A stretch of DNA of 64,000 bases from Anopheles merus (Eukaryota > Arthropoda > Insecta > Diptera > Culicidae), in NCBI RefSeq assembly GCF_017562075.2, contig NC_054083.1, positions 37,179,255 to 37,243,254 on the forward strand. Direction: 5' to 3'. The notes under the pieces are model-generated. The model did not search any database and was not told the origin of the DNA. It worked only from the letters and a program-made list of their open reading frames with translations. The position numbers and the translations under genes were made by a program. This document shows positions 24,901-33,623 of the stretch, one piece after another. Position 1 is the stretch's first letter. Every line of letters starts with the position of its first letter.

Positions 24901-27611
24901 TTTTCTTGGTAAAACATTTTCACTGCAAAGCATGACATAAGGCATTTATCGTTTTTTTGATACTAACATGTTAATTTTCCTTTATTTCTGTTTACTGCTT
25001 TTCTCCATTGACTTTTTCCGTGTGACTTTATGCACCACTAAACACAATCTGAAGAACCAGAGTTAATTTGGATATTTCCCCAAGGTTCTAAACAATAATA
25101 CTATTGAGACATTAAAAATCAAAGAATTCATGCATATAATAAAACAATAAAATTTATGTCGAGAGGCATGAAGCGAACAAAAATGCTAAAAAGTAAAGCA
25201 GTTAAACTAAAGTAAATTTAAAGTTAGTTTAATTTTTCAACTAGTTCTACATTTTTCATTTGGTCTATTGTTTACTCAGACAATGGAGGCATAACTTTCA
25301 ACAGTATTTCCAAAAGTGACTATCCATCCAATACGCCCAACTACCAGTCAACCCACCGATTAGCACAACAAACAGTGGCGAACGCCCGAACAGCGCCCCA
25401 AAACACCAACACGTCAATCGGCACAGTTTCCGAACGATTTCATTCACACATCCGTCGGCCATTACATCCACCGCAAATGCACCCGAAAAATCGTTCACCA
25501 CCTGCTCCACCGCCGCCGCCCGACCACCCGCCATTGGGCGAATGGCAAACGGAAACCGCAACCGATTTCCCGCCCTCCCATAAACACGTGGTGCGGGGAA
25601 ATAGTCACGAGTTTACATATTTATCCACCCCGGAACCGGCATCACATGACTTGGCGCAAGTGTAAGACCGTGCGATAAAAAAGACTGCACCTGACTTAAC
25701 CGGGGAAAGTGGGGGGAGGGGATGGGAGCGCTGCCGTTGTTTAGATTTGGCAGCGGGCCGACCCCGCAGACCACGCGCTACCCAAGGTGAAGATTTAATT
25801 TATCGCGTTTTGTGCTTCTCTCCAGACACCCGAGCAAAGGGTGAGCACACGCACGCACGCTGACATGAATGCAGTGAAGGGGGCCGCTGGCCTGTGTCAC
25901 GCTTTGGATTTACCAATTGAAAAACCGAACCCCTCACATGACGCACCGGGCGAAGGTTGTGGTGCGTATTTACTCACATCTGTGTCTGTGTCTATGTATG
26001 TGTCTTTGTGTGTTTCTATTTTCTGAGTCTGAACCCTTCCCTCAGGTCTCTATTGCGCTTAGTGTCCAAATAAAGCCATTCAACAGTGCGCAACCTAATC
26101 TTATCTTATCGTCGCTAGTTGCGGTGTACAAATTAGGTGTCGCTAAGGGGCACCTTTTGCGTTGGCTAAGATGGATGGGGATATGGTTTTCTGCCCCCCC
26201 CCCCCTCGTCCCTAGTTCGGTGGGGTTAGTAAAAAACATTCGACACGGACACACGGCCAGCTCATCATGCCGCATCGTACGCGCATTGCAGGGAAATATG
26301 ATGGAACCAGCGCTCTAGCGGGCCCCGTTTTGGGCTTCAAAGGCTTCCTTTCAATGGTCTGCCAATTAAGCACTGTGAACGGGTACACGGGTGTTTGCCA
26401 CAGGGGAAGAAGATAACATTCCAGCGGGAGAGCAAATCATAAATGTGGAACCACACTGGGTATGTGCAACTATTATGCTGTTTGTAGTGTACTCTCACCG
26501 TTTGGGGTGGCGTATCTTTATTATATTTACCCCGTAAAGATGCAATAAAGTGTGTGTGTGTGTGAGGCATATTGTTTAATCAATCGCCTCTAAGTCCAAG
26601 ATAAATACATACAGATTTATTGCCCAACCAAAACATAGATAAGCATATTGGAACTGTCATCATTTCAATAAAGAATGCTCCTCACGCTTTTAAATATGGT
26701 ATCCCTCGTTTTAAATAAATATATACAACCACAGTAATTCAAACAAGAATGAAGATAAAATAAATCAAATTAAATTAGAGTAAATATTACGAAATAGTAA
26801 AAACAATCAGAAACATCAATTTAAATCATCAACAAAATTACTTTTTTTCGAGAAAATTGCTTTTAAAACATTATCTATTGCATTACCAACATCACAATGT
26901 TCCAATGAAATGTTTGCATGTGCCAAAGCAACAAGAACAGTGTATAAACCTGACATGTTTTAAGCCCATTTAAAAGCAACTGCTTAGCTCCAACGGATTT
27001 CCAACAGAAGCACTACACCTCCTTAACATACTCTTAATCGCTCCGCTCCGTATCTACATCAATCAGAAACATTACCGACGGTAAAGGTCAGATCGCGTTG
27101 CGTCCGAAATACAAAAAAAACACACACACACACACACCATCCCAGCACACCATGCATCCACTTGCAATGCTCCACCGTACAAACAAACAAGCATAAGATC
27201 GCTGATTCCGCTCTCTATAAATAGCTAGCCAGATACTTTTTCTGGGACTGCTCGTAATCGAACGGCAAAAGAAGCAGCAGCAGCAGCGCGCTAGAATCGC
27301 AAACCGTACCGCAGATTTGTGGCCATAGTTAATGGACGTTGGATGCTTCGCTCTACACATCAGCCGCCGGGAATGTGTTCCCTTTTTCGTGCAAACGGAT
27401 TTTCTTGCTACAAGAAAAAATAACCAAAAACAAAAAAATCCCACAACAATTCAACGCGCGTTGCTACACTACAATTACTTCCTCGAAGCGCTGTGTTGCT
27501 GTAGCGGCGTGCAATCGACGATTAAATCACACGTGCTGATTGGTTTTTTTAGTGCCTTTAGTGGTACTACATCCACATGCACGGCTGGTTTTAACCTTTT
27601 CAAGGAATTAA

Positions 27612-27630
27612 TCTCTCTCTCTCTCTCTCT
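27612..27630 (+). repeat. CT dinucleotide repeat
   Basis: Short perfect (CT)n tract. On the minus strand it is a GA repeat, the kind of sequence bound by GAGA-type factors in flies. Confidence 0.8.
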
Positions 27631-28946
27631 ATTTACGGGAATAGTGTAGCCAATGTTCTAGCTGAATGTTCTGAACCAGTGCTATTTGCTGCCTAGAGGC
27701 ATTAGACGTTGCGATGGATAGGTTTTATCTCAATAATTTGAAAGGATGTACTGCTAACCTCAAGTCACTGAGATTTTAGGGAATCGCTCAAAACTTCCAG
27801 CTCAGTGCCAGCCAAGAATGGCGACATTATTCCGTAGAACTATGGTAAAACTATTTCACCAACATTGTTCTACCAGATCTTCCACCTCCCCCATTACACC
27901 GAGCGTTGGCAAAAATACAAGCTAAACAATGCTTGAAACAGTGCACCACCCTTTTGTTCATTGTTCAAACATTTATCCACCGTTTCGCTGGCAGCGGAAG
28001 CAAGCGTTGTTATCGATTTTCCACACCATTACTATGCGGCGGAAAATCATTACCCATTGTGGCTGCCGCTGATTCCATCGAAACGATAGTAGCGAATTAA
28101 AAAAATCAATCATTTCCATTCATGCACGATAGCAGAAAAATGTACCCCCTAAAGCTACCAGGTAGATCCTGCTAGCCAAGCATTGCCTTCTGACCGTTTT
28201 GCATTTTATTCTGCATTTTAATCCGTTCAAACTATACCTACCCCCCCGGTCACAGTACCTTGGCCATGTTCGTTAGCCTTAACGATTATATGTTTGTATG
28301 CGTGTTTGTGAACATGAATCGCGAGGCCACCAAACGAGTGCTTTTCTTGCTCTATCACACTGTACACTGTGTCCCGTGCCGTACACGGTTCGGTGTGTCC
28401 TGTCCCGGCGTCGAACATCATTCAACCCGGCGCACACACCAAAAATTGAACATCGACCCAGCAAAAACGGCACCACCGGCCGTGCACGAAAACATGCAGG
28501 TTTTTGTGACTGACAACAACAACAACAACAACTGCAAGCACCAACACAACAACAACAACCGTCCTGTGCAATGCGTGCTGAAGGTTAGCCGATACAGCCG
28601 GATGTTTGTTTGGTTAGGCTTTTGGATTTGGGCAGCCTTTTTGCTGGTCGCTGCGAGCAGGGGATCGAATTGTTTGCGGGTGCAACGTGTAAGATAGTGG
28701 TTCGGTTTTGGCTGGTTACGCTAACGAACCAACGGCAAGTGTAGTTTTTTTTACAGGGTTGTAATTTTTGTGGTCTCGTTTTTGAAATGTACGCAAAAGG
28801 AACAAGTGATCAGACATTGTTGGGCAATGCATATTCAAATTTCAAACACCAAAACATTGCACATTCGATACAGTGAAAGAATTGCATTACATTGTGTTGT
28901 ACTCACGTTACCAATCGGAAACAGAAGAAACAAAAACTCATGTTAG

Positions 28947-28983
28947 GCTTACCTGTGGAAATGAAAAAGAAAGAAAAGAATTC
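28947..28983 (-). promoter_or_regulatory. Putative recursive splice site (zero-length exon)
   Basis: On the minus strand a long pyrimidine tract (TTCTTTTCTTTCTTTTTC, then ATTTCCACAG) abuts GTAAGCC, junction 28952/28953. It shares the TTCTTTTTCATTT string with the site at 17232. The acceptor (CACAG after some 25 pyrimidine-rich bases) is near ideal. It lies only about 230 bp downstream, in transcription direction, of the BEL element's end. Confidence 0.65.
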
Positions 28984-29183
28984 CATTAAAATAAAGGCAA
29001 GTAATGACCATATTTTTACATATTTAGTTTAAATAAATATCCTTTCCTCGGCTCCCGAACGACCAAACGAATCCATCATAACGATCCAGGGGGGGTAACG
29101 GGTACCGTGGGAACAAATCAATCTTCCCAAATGCCAACCTTCATCAATCGGTGCAGGAACAAACCAATCTGTTTCCAACTTTG

Positions 29184-29188
29184 CCCAC
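29184..29188. repeat. Target-site duplication (left) of the BEL element
   Basis: CCCAC directly before the left LTR; the same five bases follow the right LTR at 40294-40298. A 5-bp duplication fits BEL/Pao integrases. Confidence 0.9.
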
Positions 29189-30015
29189 TATTAATTTCGG
29201 ATATGAAATTCGCGAAGTCGCGGAAGGTTAGTTGATCGGTTCAGACAAAAAACTCTGTACACGGGTGCACAGTTAGGCGTCAGAATTGTAAGTGTTTATT
29301 CAGATTCAAAATGAATTCTTATATACTAATTTCTTCAAGTTCTATTTTGGGAAGGTTATTTTCTCTTCCTTTTTCGCATATGTTCGTGTCGCTAGCCTTT
29401 TCCTTTTTGCCACGCCTACGCATTCTCCTAGGAGGTTTTCTGGTTCTGGTGTGCTGTTTTATGTCAAGCGATCCTGAAGGAAATGTGATCCCTTTTTTTA
29501 TTGCTTTCTCTGGTGAGAACAAATTGTTGCATTGATTGCAGGCGTTGTGGTTTTCCCTTTTTGGCGTAACTGTACCTAACACTTGACTTCAGTGGTGCAT
29601 GTTCCGGATGTATCGCATCATTGACAAATACTTGAACTTATTGCCTTTCGAAATCTTATCTGGTTCATGTTATTAACGCATCTATGTTTGAGAGATTTTT
29701 AGGTTTAACGATTTTACGGTCGTGAGAAAAATGGATGTGGAATTTTCCTACGCTTCTCGGAGTTGGTCTAGCTTGGCACACATGCATGCTGTAATCCTAA
29801 GTTAATCGTTATAGGTTCGAAACGAATTGAAGTAATTGACTGCTAAAAAATGCAAGTCAAAATACCCAGATGGCCCTACTTGAAGGGTTTAGGATTACAT
29901 TAAGTTTGTCTCCTTGATGGTACGTCTGTTCTCGAGTATGTTTGAACTATCATATTTTATTCTATTTTATGGTTAGAAAGAAATATAAAAAATCTGGATT
30001 GTCGCGTTCGCAACA
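29189..30015 (-). repeat. 3' LTR of the BEL element
   Basis: 827 bp. On the element's strand it begins TGTTGCGAACG and ends CGAAATTAATA, so the ends are TG...TA rather than TG...CA. Near its 3' end it has TATATAAG (29318-29325) and AATAAA (29295-29300). No difference from the other LTR was seen by eye. Confidence 0.93.
29295..29325 (-). promoter_or_regulatory. TATA box and poly(A) signal in the 3' LTR
   Basis: Minus strand TATATAAG at 29318-29325, followed 17 bases later by AATAAA at 29295-29300. The same pair occurs in the 5' LTR at 39596-39603 and 39573-39578. This suggests a long U3 (about 690 bp) with a short R-U5. In this copy the AATAAA would serve to end element transcripts, and possibly host transcripts read in the same direction. 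Confidence 0.5.
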
Positions 30016-30059
30016 TACCGGCCCTCGTAAAACTACAAGTTTTACAAAATAACGCGACA
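30000..30059. repeat. Nested inverted repeats across the 3' LTR boundary
   Basis: TGTCGCGTT (30000-30008, inside the LTR) pairs with AACGCGACA (30051-30059, outside it). Between them GTAAAACT (30027-30034) pairs with AGTTTTAC (30038-30045) across a 3-base loop. Together they can form a long two-part hairpin spanning the LTR edge and the position expected for the polypurine tract, which here is poor (ACGAGGGCCGG). Confidence 0.6.
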
Positions 30060-30139
30060 TTTTCTATGATAGAATTTAGGAGATTATAAAGCAGAGATAA
30101 AAAAAAAAATATAAAATGTATAAACCTACGATATTTGTG

Positions 30140-30894
30140 TTACTTGCGTTCGTAATCACCGTCTTGCTGCCCGATGAGCGGTTGCTGTGAAGGCGGTGCG
30201 CATGCTGTAGTCATCTCGTGGTCTATTGTTGTTGGGATGTTGTTGTATCGCGGATACAGGAACATTGGTAGAGTACGATGTATTCTTTGCTCTACTACGG
30301 GTGATGAGAATGCTGGCGGGTTCTGGTCTGTGTTTGGTTCATCGATAGTGTGGTTTGGATTGTACGCCGGCTGTGGTGCTACATTTTCTTGTTGTCTCCG
30401 ATGGCCGCGATGAGATAGCAGATTAGTCAAGGAATCCCAAAAGGATGCTAGCAACTGCCATCCTACTCCGTAGATTTCGAATAGAATTCTGCCATGGATT
30501 ATTGTATCCATAATGAATTTGACTGCTCTGCCAAATACATAGATACCTATGGCTGTAGATGTAATGTTTCCGATCCACGTGGACCATGATACCAGTTTCG
30601 ACCAATATTTTTGAAATGCATTATGAATTACCTTTTCTGATATGAGTGCGTCAAAGGTAAATCCTTGTAGATTAGGATGTTGACCGGCGATCATCTTGTA
30701 CAAGACTGAAGATGCTATTTTCTTATCACCTTGTTCGTACACTAAGTTCTTCATCTTTTGGAGACTTTCGGCATCGTACACTCCACTCTTCATTAGACTT
30801 GGTAAGGGAGTGTATGCCCAATTGGTTACGATATCGGTGGTCAGTTGTTGTGGGGCTGTCGTTTCTCTCAAACGATGATCTGTAGTATACCACC
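30140..30894 (-). pseudogene. BEL env-like gene, 3' part (C-terminal half)
   Basis: About 250 codons of the envelope-like gene lie on the far side of the Tc1 insertion, ending at a stop at 30140-30142, 125 bp before the 3' LTR. The open frame that now precedes it (30895-30970) is Tc1 terminal-repeat sequence. The segment has a hydrophobic, Gly/Ile-rich stretch (about 30580 to 30490, containing STAIGIYVFG) that fits a membrane anchor. A basic LSHRGHRR segment and a long polar, Pro-rich cytoplasmic-type tail follow. A C-terminal anchor is expected of a class I-type or viral-fusion-type surface glycoprotein. It belongs with the N-terminal part at 32311-33623. The gene cannot be expressed as one protein in this copy. 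Confidence 0.75.
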
Positions 30895-30896
30895 TA
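30895..30896. repeat. TA target duplication (left) of the Tc1 element
   Basis: TA directly before the left terminal repeat, matched by TA at 32309-32310, as in all Tc1/mariner insertions. Confidence 0.9.
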
Positions 30897-30920
30897 CACT
30901 GGTGGACATAAAAATAGGAA
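30897..30920 (+). repeat. Left terminal inverted repeat of the Tc1 element
   Basis: 24 bases identical to the reverse complement of 32285-32308; beyond that the ends diverge (A run on the left, CTTTTTTC on the right). Confidence 0.93.
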
Positions 30921-31076
30921 AAAAAAATTGTGTGTTTTTTTTTTGCGTGCACTAGGTGTGTCATCGCCAACAGTTCGAGGCGTACTGAATTTGCAATAGT
31001 CGAATTATGCCTTTTATACTCTCATTTTGGTGCGCTACTTATCTGAGTTTTGAGTGCCGGCAGCGTTTTGCGGCAG

Positions 31077-31112
31077 TATAAAAGGAGAGCCAAATCGTGT
31101 TGAGCTTCATTC
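31077..31112 (+). promoter_or_regulatory. TATA/Inr core promoter of the Tc1 transposase
   Basis: TATAAAAG at 31077-31084 and an arthropod-type initiator TCATTC at 31107-31112. The initiator A (31109) lies 32 bases downstream of the first T of TATA, the normal spacing. The transposase ATG follows at 31167, giving a short leader of about 58 bases. Confidence 0.6.
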
Positions 31113-31166
31113 TTCCATCAGTGGTCAAGGTGAAAGGTTGCTGTTGAAAAATTCCACAAAATCATC

Positions 31167-32165
31167 ATGGGTCGCGGAAAGCACTGCACACCAGAGGAGC
31201 GAAAACACATTCAGGGGCTTTATCGTGAGAACGTGCCAATCAAGACAATCTGTAAGGCGTTCGGCCGTTCACGGACGTTTGTGGACAACGCCATTCGTAG
31301 CGAGGCTACGGGTAAATCGACAGGTCGTCCGCGAAAAACAACGGCCGACGTTGACGCGCAGATTGTTGAGATAATCAAGGCGGATCCTTTCAAAACTTGC
31401 GCTCAAATCAAGCAGGAGCTTGGTTTGCAAGTTTCGGCGAAAACGGTGTCTCGCCGTTTACACGCCGCTGGGTTCTGTGCCCGGAGACCGCGGAAGGTTC
31501 GTAAGCTGCTGCCGCACCACGTAGAAGCGCGCATTCGGTTTGCCGAAGAACATTTAGCTGCATCCATCTTTTGGTGGAGTAAAATCATTTTTTCGGATGA
31601 GTCCAGAATCAATCTGGATGGTTCGGACGGCATTAAATACGTCTGGCGCCTTCCTAATCAGGCGTATCATCCGAAAAATACGATAAAAACCCGAAGTCAC
31701 GGAGGCGGCCACGTAATGGTGTGGGGTTGCTTCTCCTGGCACGGCCCGGGTCCTTTGTTCCGTATCAACGGGACACTGAACTCGGAAGGGTATAGAAAAA
31801 TACTTAGTCGTAAGATGTTGCCATACGCCCGACAAAAATTCGGAGACGAAGAGCATTACATCTTTCAGCATGATAACGACTCTAAGCACACATCGCGAAC
31901 AGTTAAATGTTATTTGGCAAACCAGGATGTGCAAGTTCTACCGTGGCCTGCGTTGAGTCCTGACCTAAACCCAATTGAAAATCTGTGGTCAACTCTCAAG
32001 CGTCAGCTTAAGAACCAGCCTGCACGTTCAGCCGATGATCTATGGACACGCTGCGAGGTTATGTGGGAAAACATACCCGAAAGCGAATGCCGTAAGCTCA
32101 TCGAAGATATGGCCAAACGCTGTCAGGAAGTGATAGCGAATAACGGTCATCACATTGACCGTTAG
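31167..32165 (+). CDS. Tc1-family transposase (DD34E), full length
   Basis: 332 residues, uninterrupted, close to the usual 340 or so for Tc1 transposases. This nuclear enzyme binds the terminal repeats and cuts and pastes the element into TA sites. The N-terminal half is a paired-type pair of helix-turn-helix domains (about 1-55 and 65-115) joined by a GRPRK AT-hook-like linker. The catalytic domain shows FSDES for the first Asp, QHDND for the second Asp, and LSPDLNPIENLW for the Glu, with exactly 34 residues between the second Asp and the Glu. The WGCFSWHGPGPL glycine-rich box is also present. The start ATG is preceded by AATCATC and follows a TATA/Inr promoter. No frameshift or stop was seen, so the protein is probably functional. 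I do not assign a named mosquito family. Confidence 0.95.
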   Translation: MGRGKHCTPEERKHIQGLYRENVPIKTICKAFGRSRTFVDNAIRSEATGKSTGRPRKTTADVDAQIVEIIKADPFKTCAQIKQELGLQVSAKTVSRRLHAAGFCARRPRKVRKLLPHHVEARIRFAEEHLAASIFWWSKIIFSDESRINLDGSDGIKYVWRLPNQAYHPKNTIKTRSHGGGHVMVWGCFSWHGPGPLFRINGTLNSEGYRKILSRKMLPYARQKFGDEEHYIFQHDNDSKHTSRTVKCYLANQDVQVLPWPALSPDLNPIENLWSTLKRQLKNQPARSADDLWTRCEVMWENIPESECRKLIEDMAKRCQEVIANNGHHIDR

Positions 32166-32284
32166 AATGTGTTTTCGCTCTGTGGAACACCGCAACACCT
32201 CCTCCCAACAACCACTTAAACAGTCCTTTTCAGGGCTACCAAATATTTCTGACAAGAACTATGTCTTTCGGTCACAGAAAAAAG

Positions 32285-32308
32285 TTCCTATTTTTATGTC
32301 CACCAGTG
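32285..32308 (-). repeat. Right terminal inverted repeat of the Tc1 element
   Basis: Exact reverse complement of 30897-30920. Reading on the minus strand, it adds about 17 foreign codons and a stop to the upstream env fragment. Confidence 0.93.
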
Positions 32309-32310
32309 TA

Positions 32311-33623
32311 CCACCAATTGTAAATTTCGCTGGTAGTAATGGTGTGCAGTCTATTTGCGTGCCTCTTAGTTGTAGCATTCGTGTAACTGGAGCCATAAAC
32401 ATAGAGCGATTATTGTACTTCACTGGAATTTCTTGATAGCAATCTTCTTTGCTGTCATAAGTGACGTAGACCGGTTTGCATTCCAGAATGTATAGTACTT
32501 CGGCTGCTACGACTGCTGTGTAACCAGGACGTTTAATGAGATTCTTGACGAATTCACTTGGATTTAGGCGAGCAAGTGTTAATTTGGTCTCCAAAAGTGC
32601 TTTATCTAGTTTGCACATTTCGGTCATAACTGTAGTGTACACATCGTTCAACTTTTGACCGAGATAGTTTTCTACTAGCGTGATTTTTGAGTTGAAATAG
32701 GTGAACAAGTCGAGATTTTTTCCATCGATTGCTCTGCGTTTGAAAGGCGATTGATATCCTTGTAACTCAAGAATGAAAATCTTTGGGTGATCGGTTACGT
32801 AGCTATTAAAGCCGCATATTTGAGTAGCATCGAGAGCCCTTATTGAAAACATATGCTCTTTCGATATTAAGGTGTAGACTGCGTTAGCTCGTGTTTTGAC
32901 GTCAGTATTTTGATCAAAGGTTTTGTTTACAGTACCTTCGTAGATTATTTCAAAGTCGTTGCGCTCGCATTGTCTTGACAAGTCGACACTCCACGTAAGG
33001 TAGCCGTATTCCGCATCTAGACACCAACCCGTCGTATATTTGCAGATGATCCCGTTACGCAGCGTTACCTGGTCGTTTTCGATGTCCGCCGTGGCTACGT
33101 AATCGTACATTCCGATTTCATATTCGTAATATACCAATGCGCTTTCCCAGGTGTAGCTCGATGTCCGGTAAGTTCCGCCGCTGCATTTGGTTCCCGTGAC
33201 GCTGCCGACGATGAGTGCTTCCCCTCTGGTGGTGTGATTACGACGCAGTTCCCTGACCTTGGCATTGATGGATATAGAAACTTCTCCTAACGTTTGAGCT
33301 AATTTACATTCTACTGGTGTAAATTCCTTTATGATGTACGCGTACCCGTATTCATAATCAGAAGTGTGAGAAAAGGCGCCACAATGTCGAATTGAGCGTT
33401 TGATTATTACTTTGCATTGACTAACATGTACTATAGTTTTCGGACTTCTTTGTAGTACTTGAATGCGTATTTCTTTTGTCGTTACATTTTTGGCCGGTGG
33501 GATACATGATGCTACGTCCATAAGGGAGTAGCTAGTAATGTTTATGTCATTATTAGCGCAGTCATACGCTATCAAACCCCTTGATGATTCCCCTATTGCT
33601 TCAGCTGAAAGAAACAAAATCAT
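32311..33623 (-). pseudogene. BEL env-like glycoprotein gene, 5' part
   Basis: About 437 codons from an ATG at 33623 up to the Tc1 insertion. The role expected is a membrane fusion glycoprotein that could give the retroelement an envelope. Visible features are a hydrophobic N-terminus (MILFLSAEA, extended upstream in the same frame by further hydrophobic codons, so it looks like a signal peptide), an RGLIAYDC motif at residues 15-22, many cysteines, N-glycosylation sites (first at N28), and a dibasic KRR at FKRRAID that could be a processing site. The YDC...NIT...DV..C layout resembles the glycoproteins of chuviruses, which are known to have been captured by mosquito BEL elements. The assignment is from memory of the family, not a search. 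The ATG overlaps the gag-pol stop as TAATG. The gene is broken by the Tc1 insertion; its other half is at 30140-30894. Confidence 0.75.

Larger units (their letters stand above)
18641..28920. other. Long non-coding stretch
   Basis: About 10 kb with no supportable coding exon on either strand. AT-rich segments (18650-19230, 20900-21350, 22500-23100, 24880-25300, 26580-26900) alternate with GC-richer ones. It holds a CTCF-like motif (18981-18995), C runs (21631-21643, 26194-26205) and a CT repeat (27612-27630). Isolated donor-like strings (plus strand near 21735, minus strand near 22239) have no partner exon that I can defend. Confidence 0.45.
30897..32308 (+). mobile_element. Tc1-family DNA transposon, intact, nested in env
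   Basis: A 1412-bp element with 24-bp perfect terminal inverted repeats (30897-30920 and 32285-32308, outer sequence CACTGGTGGACAT), TA duplications, one full-length transposase and a core promoter. Orientation is opposite to the BEL host element. Everything an autonomous Tc1 element needs is present by inspection. It splits the BEL env-like gene. Confidence 0.95.

Noticed and set aside
29292..29582. Small frames inside the LTR (repeated at 39570-39860)
   Set aside because: They occur in both LTR copies on both strands and lack coding features; they are LTR sequence.
30895..30970. N-terminal extension of the downstream env fragment
   Set aside because: These codons come from the Tc1 terminal repeat and flank, not from the envelope gene.
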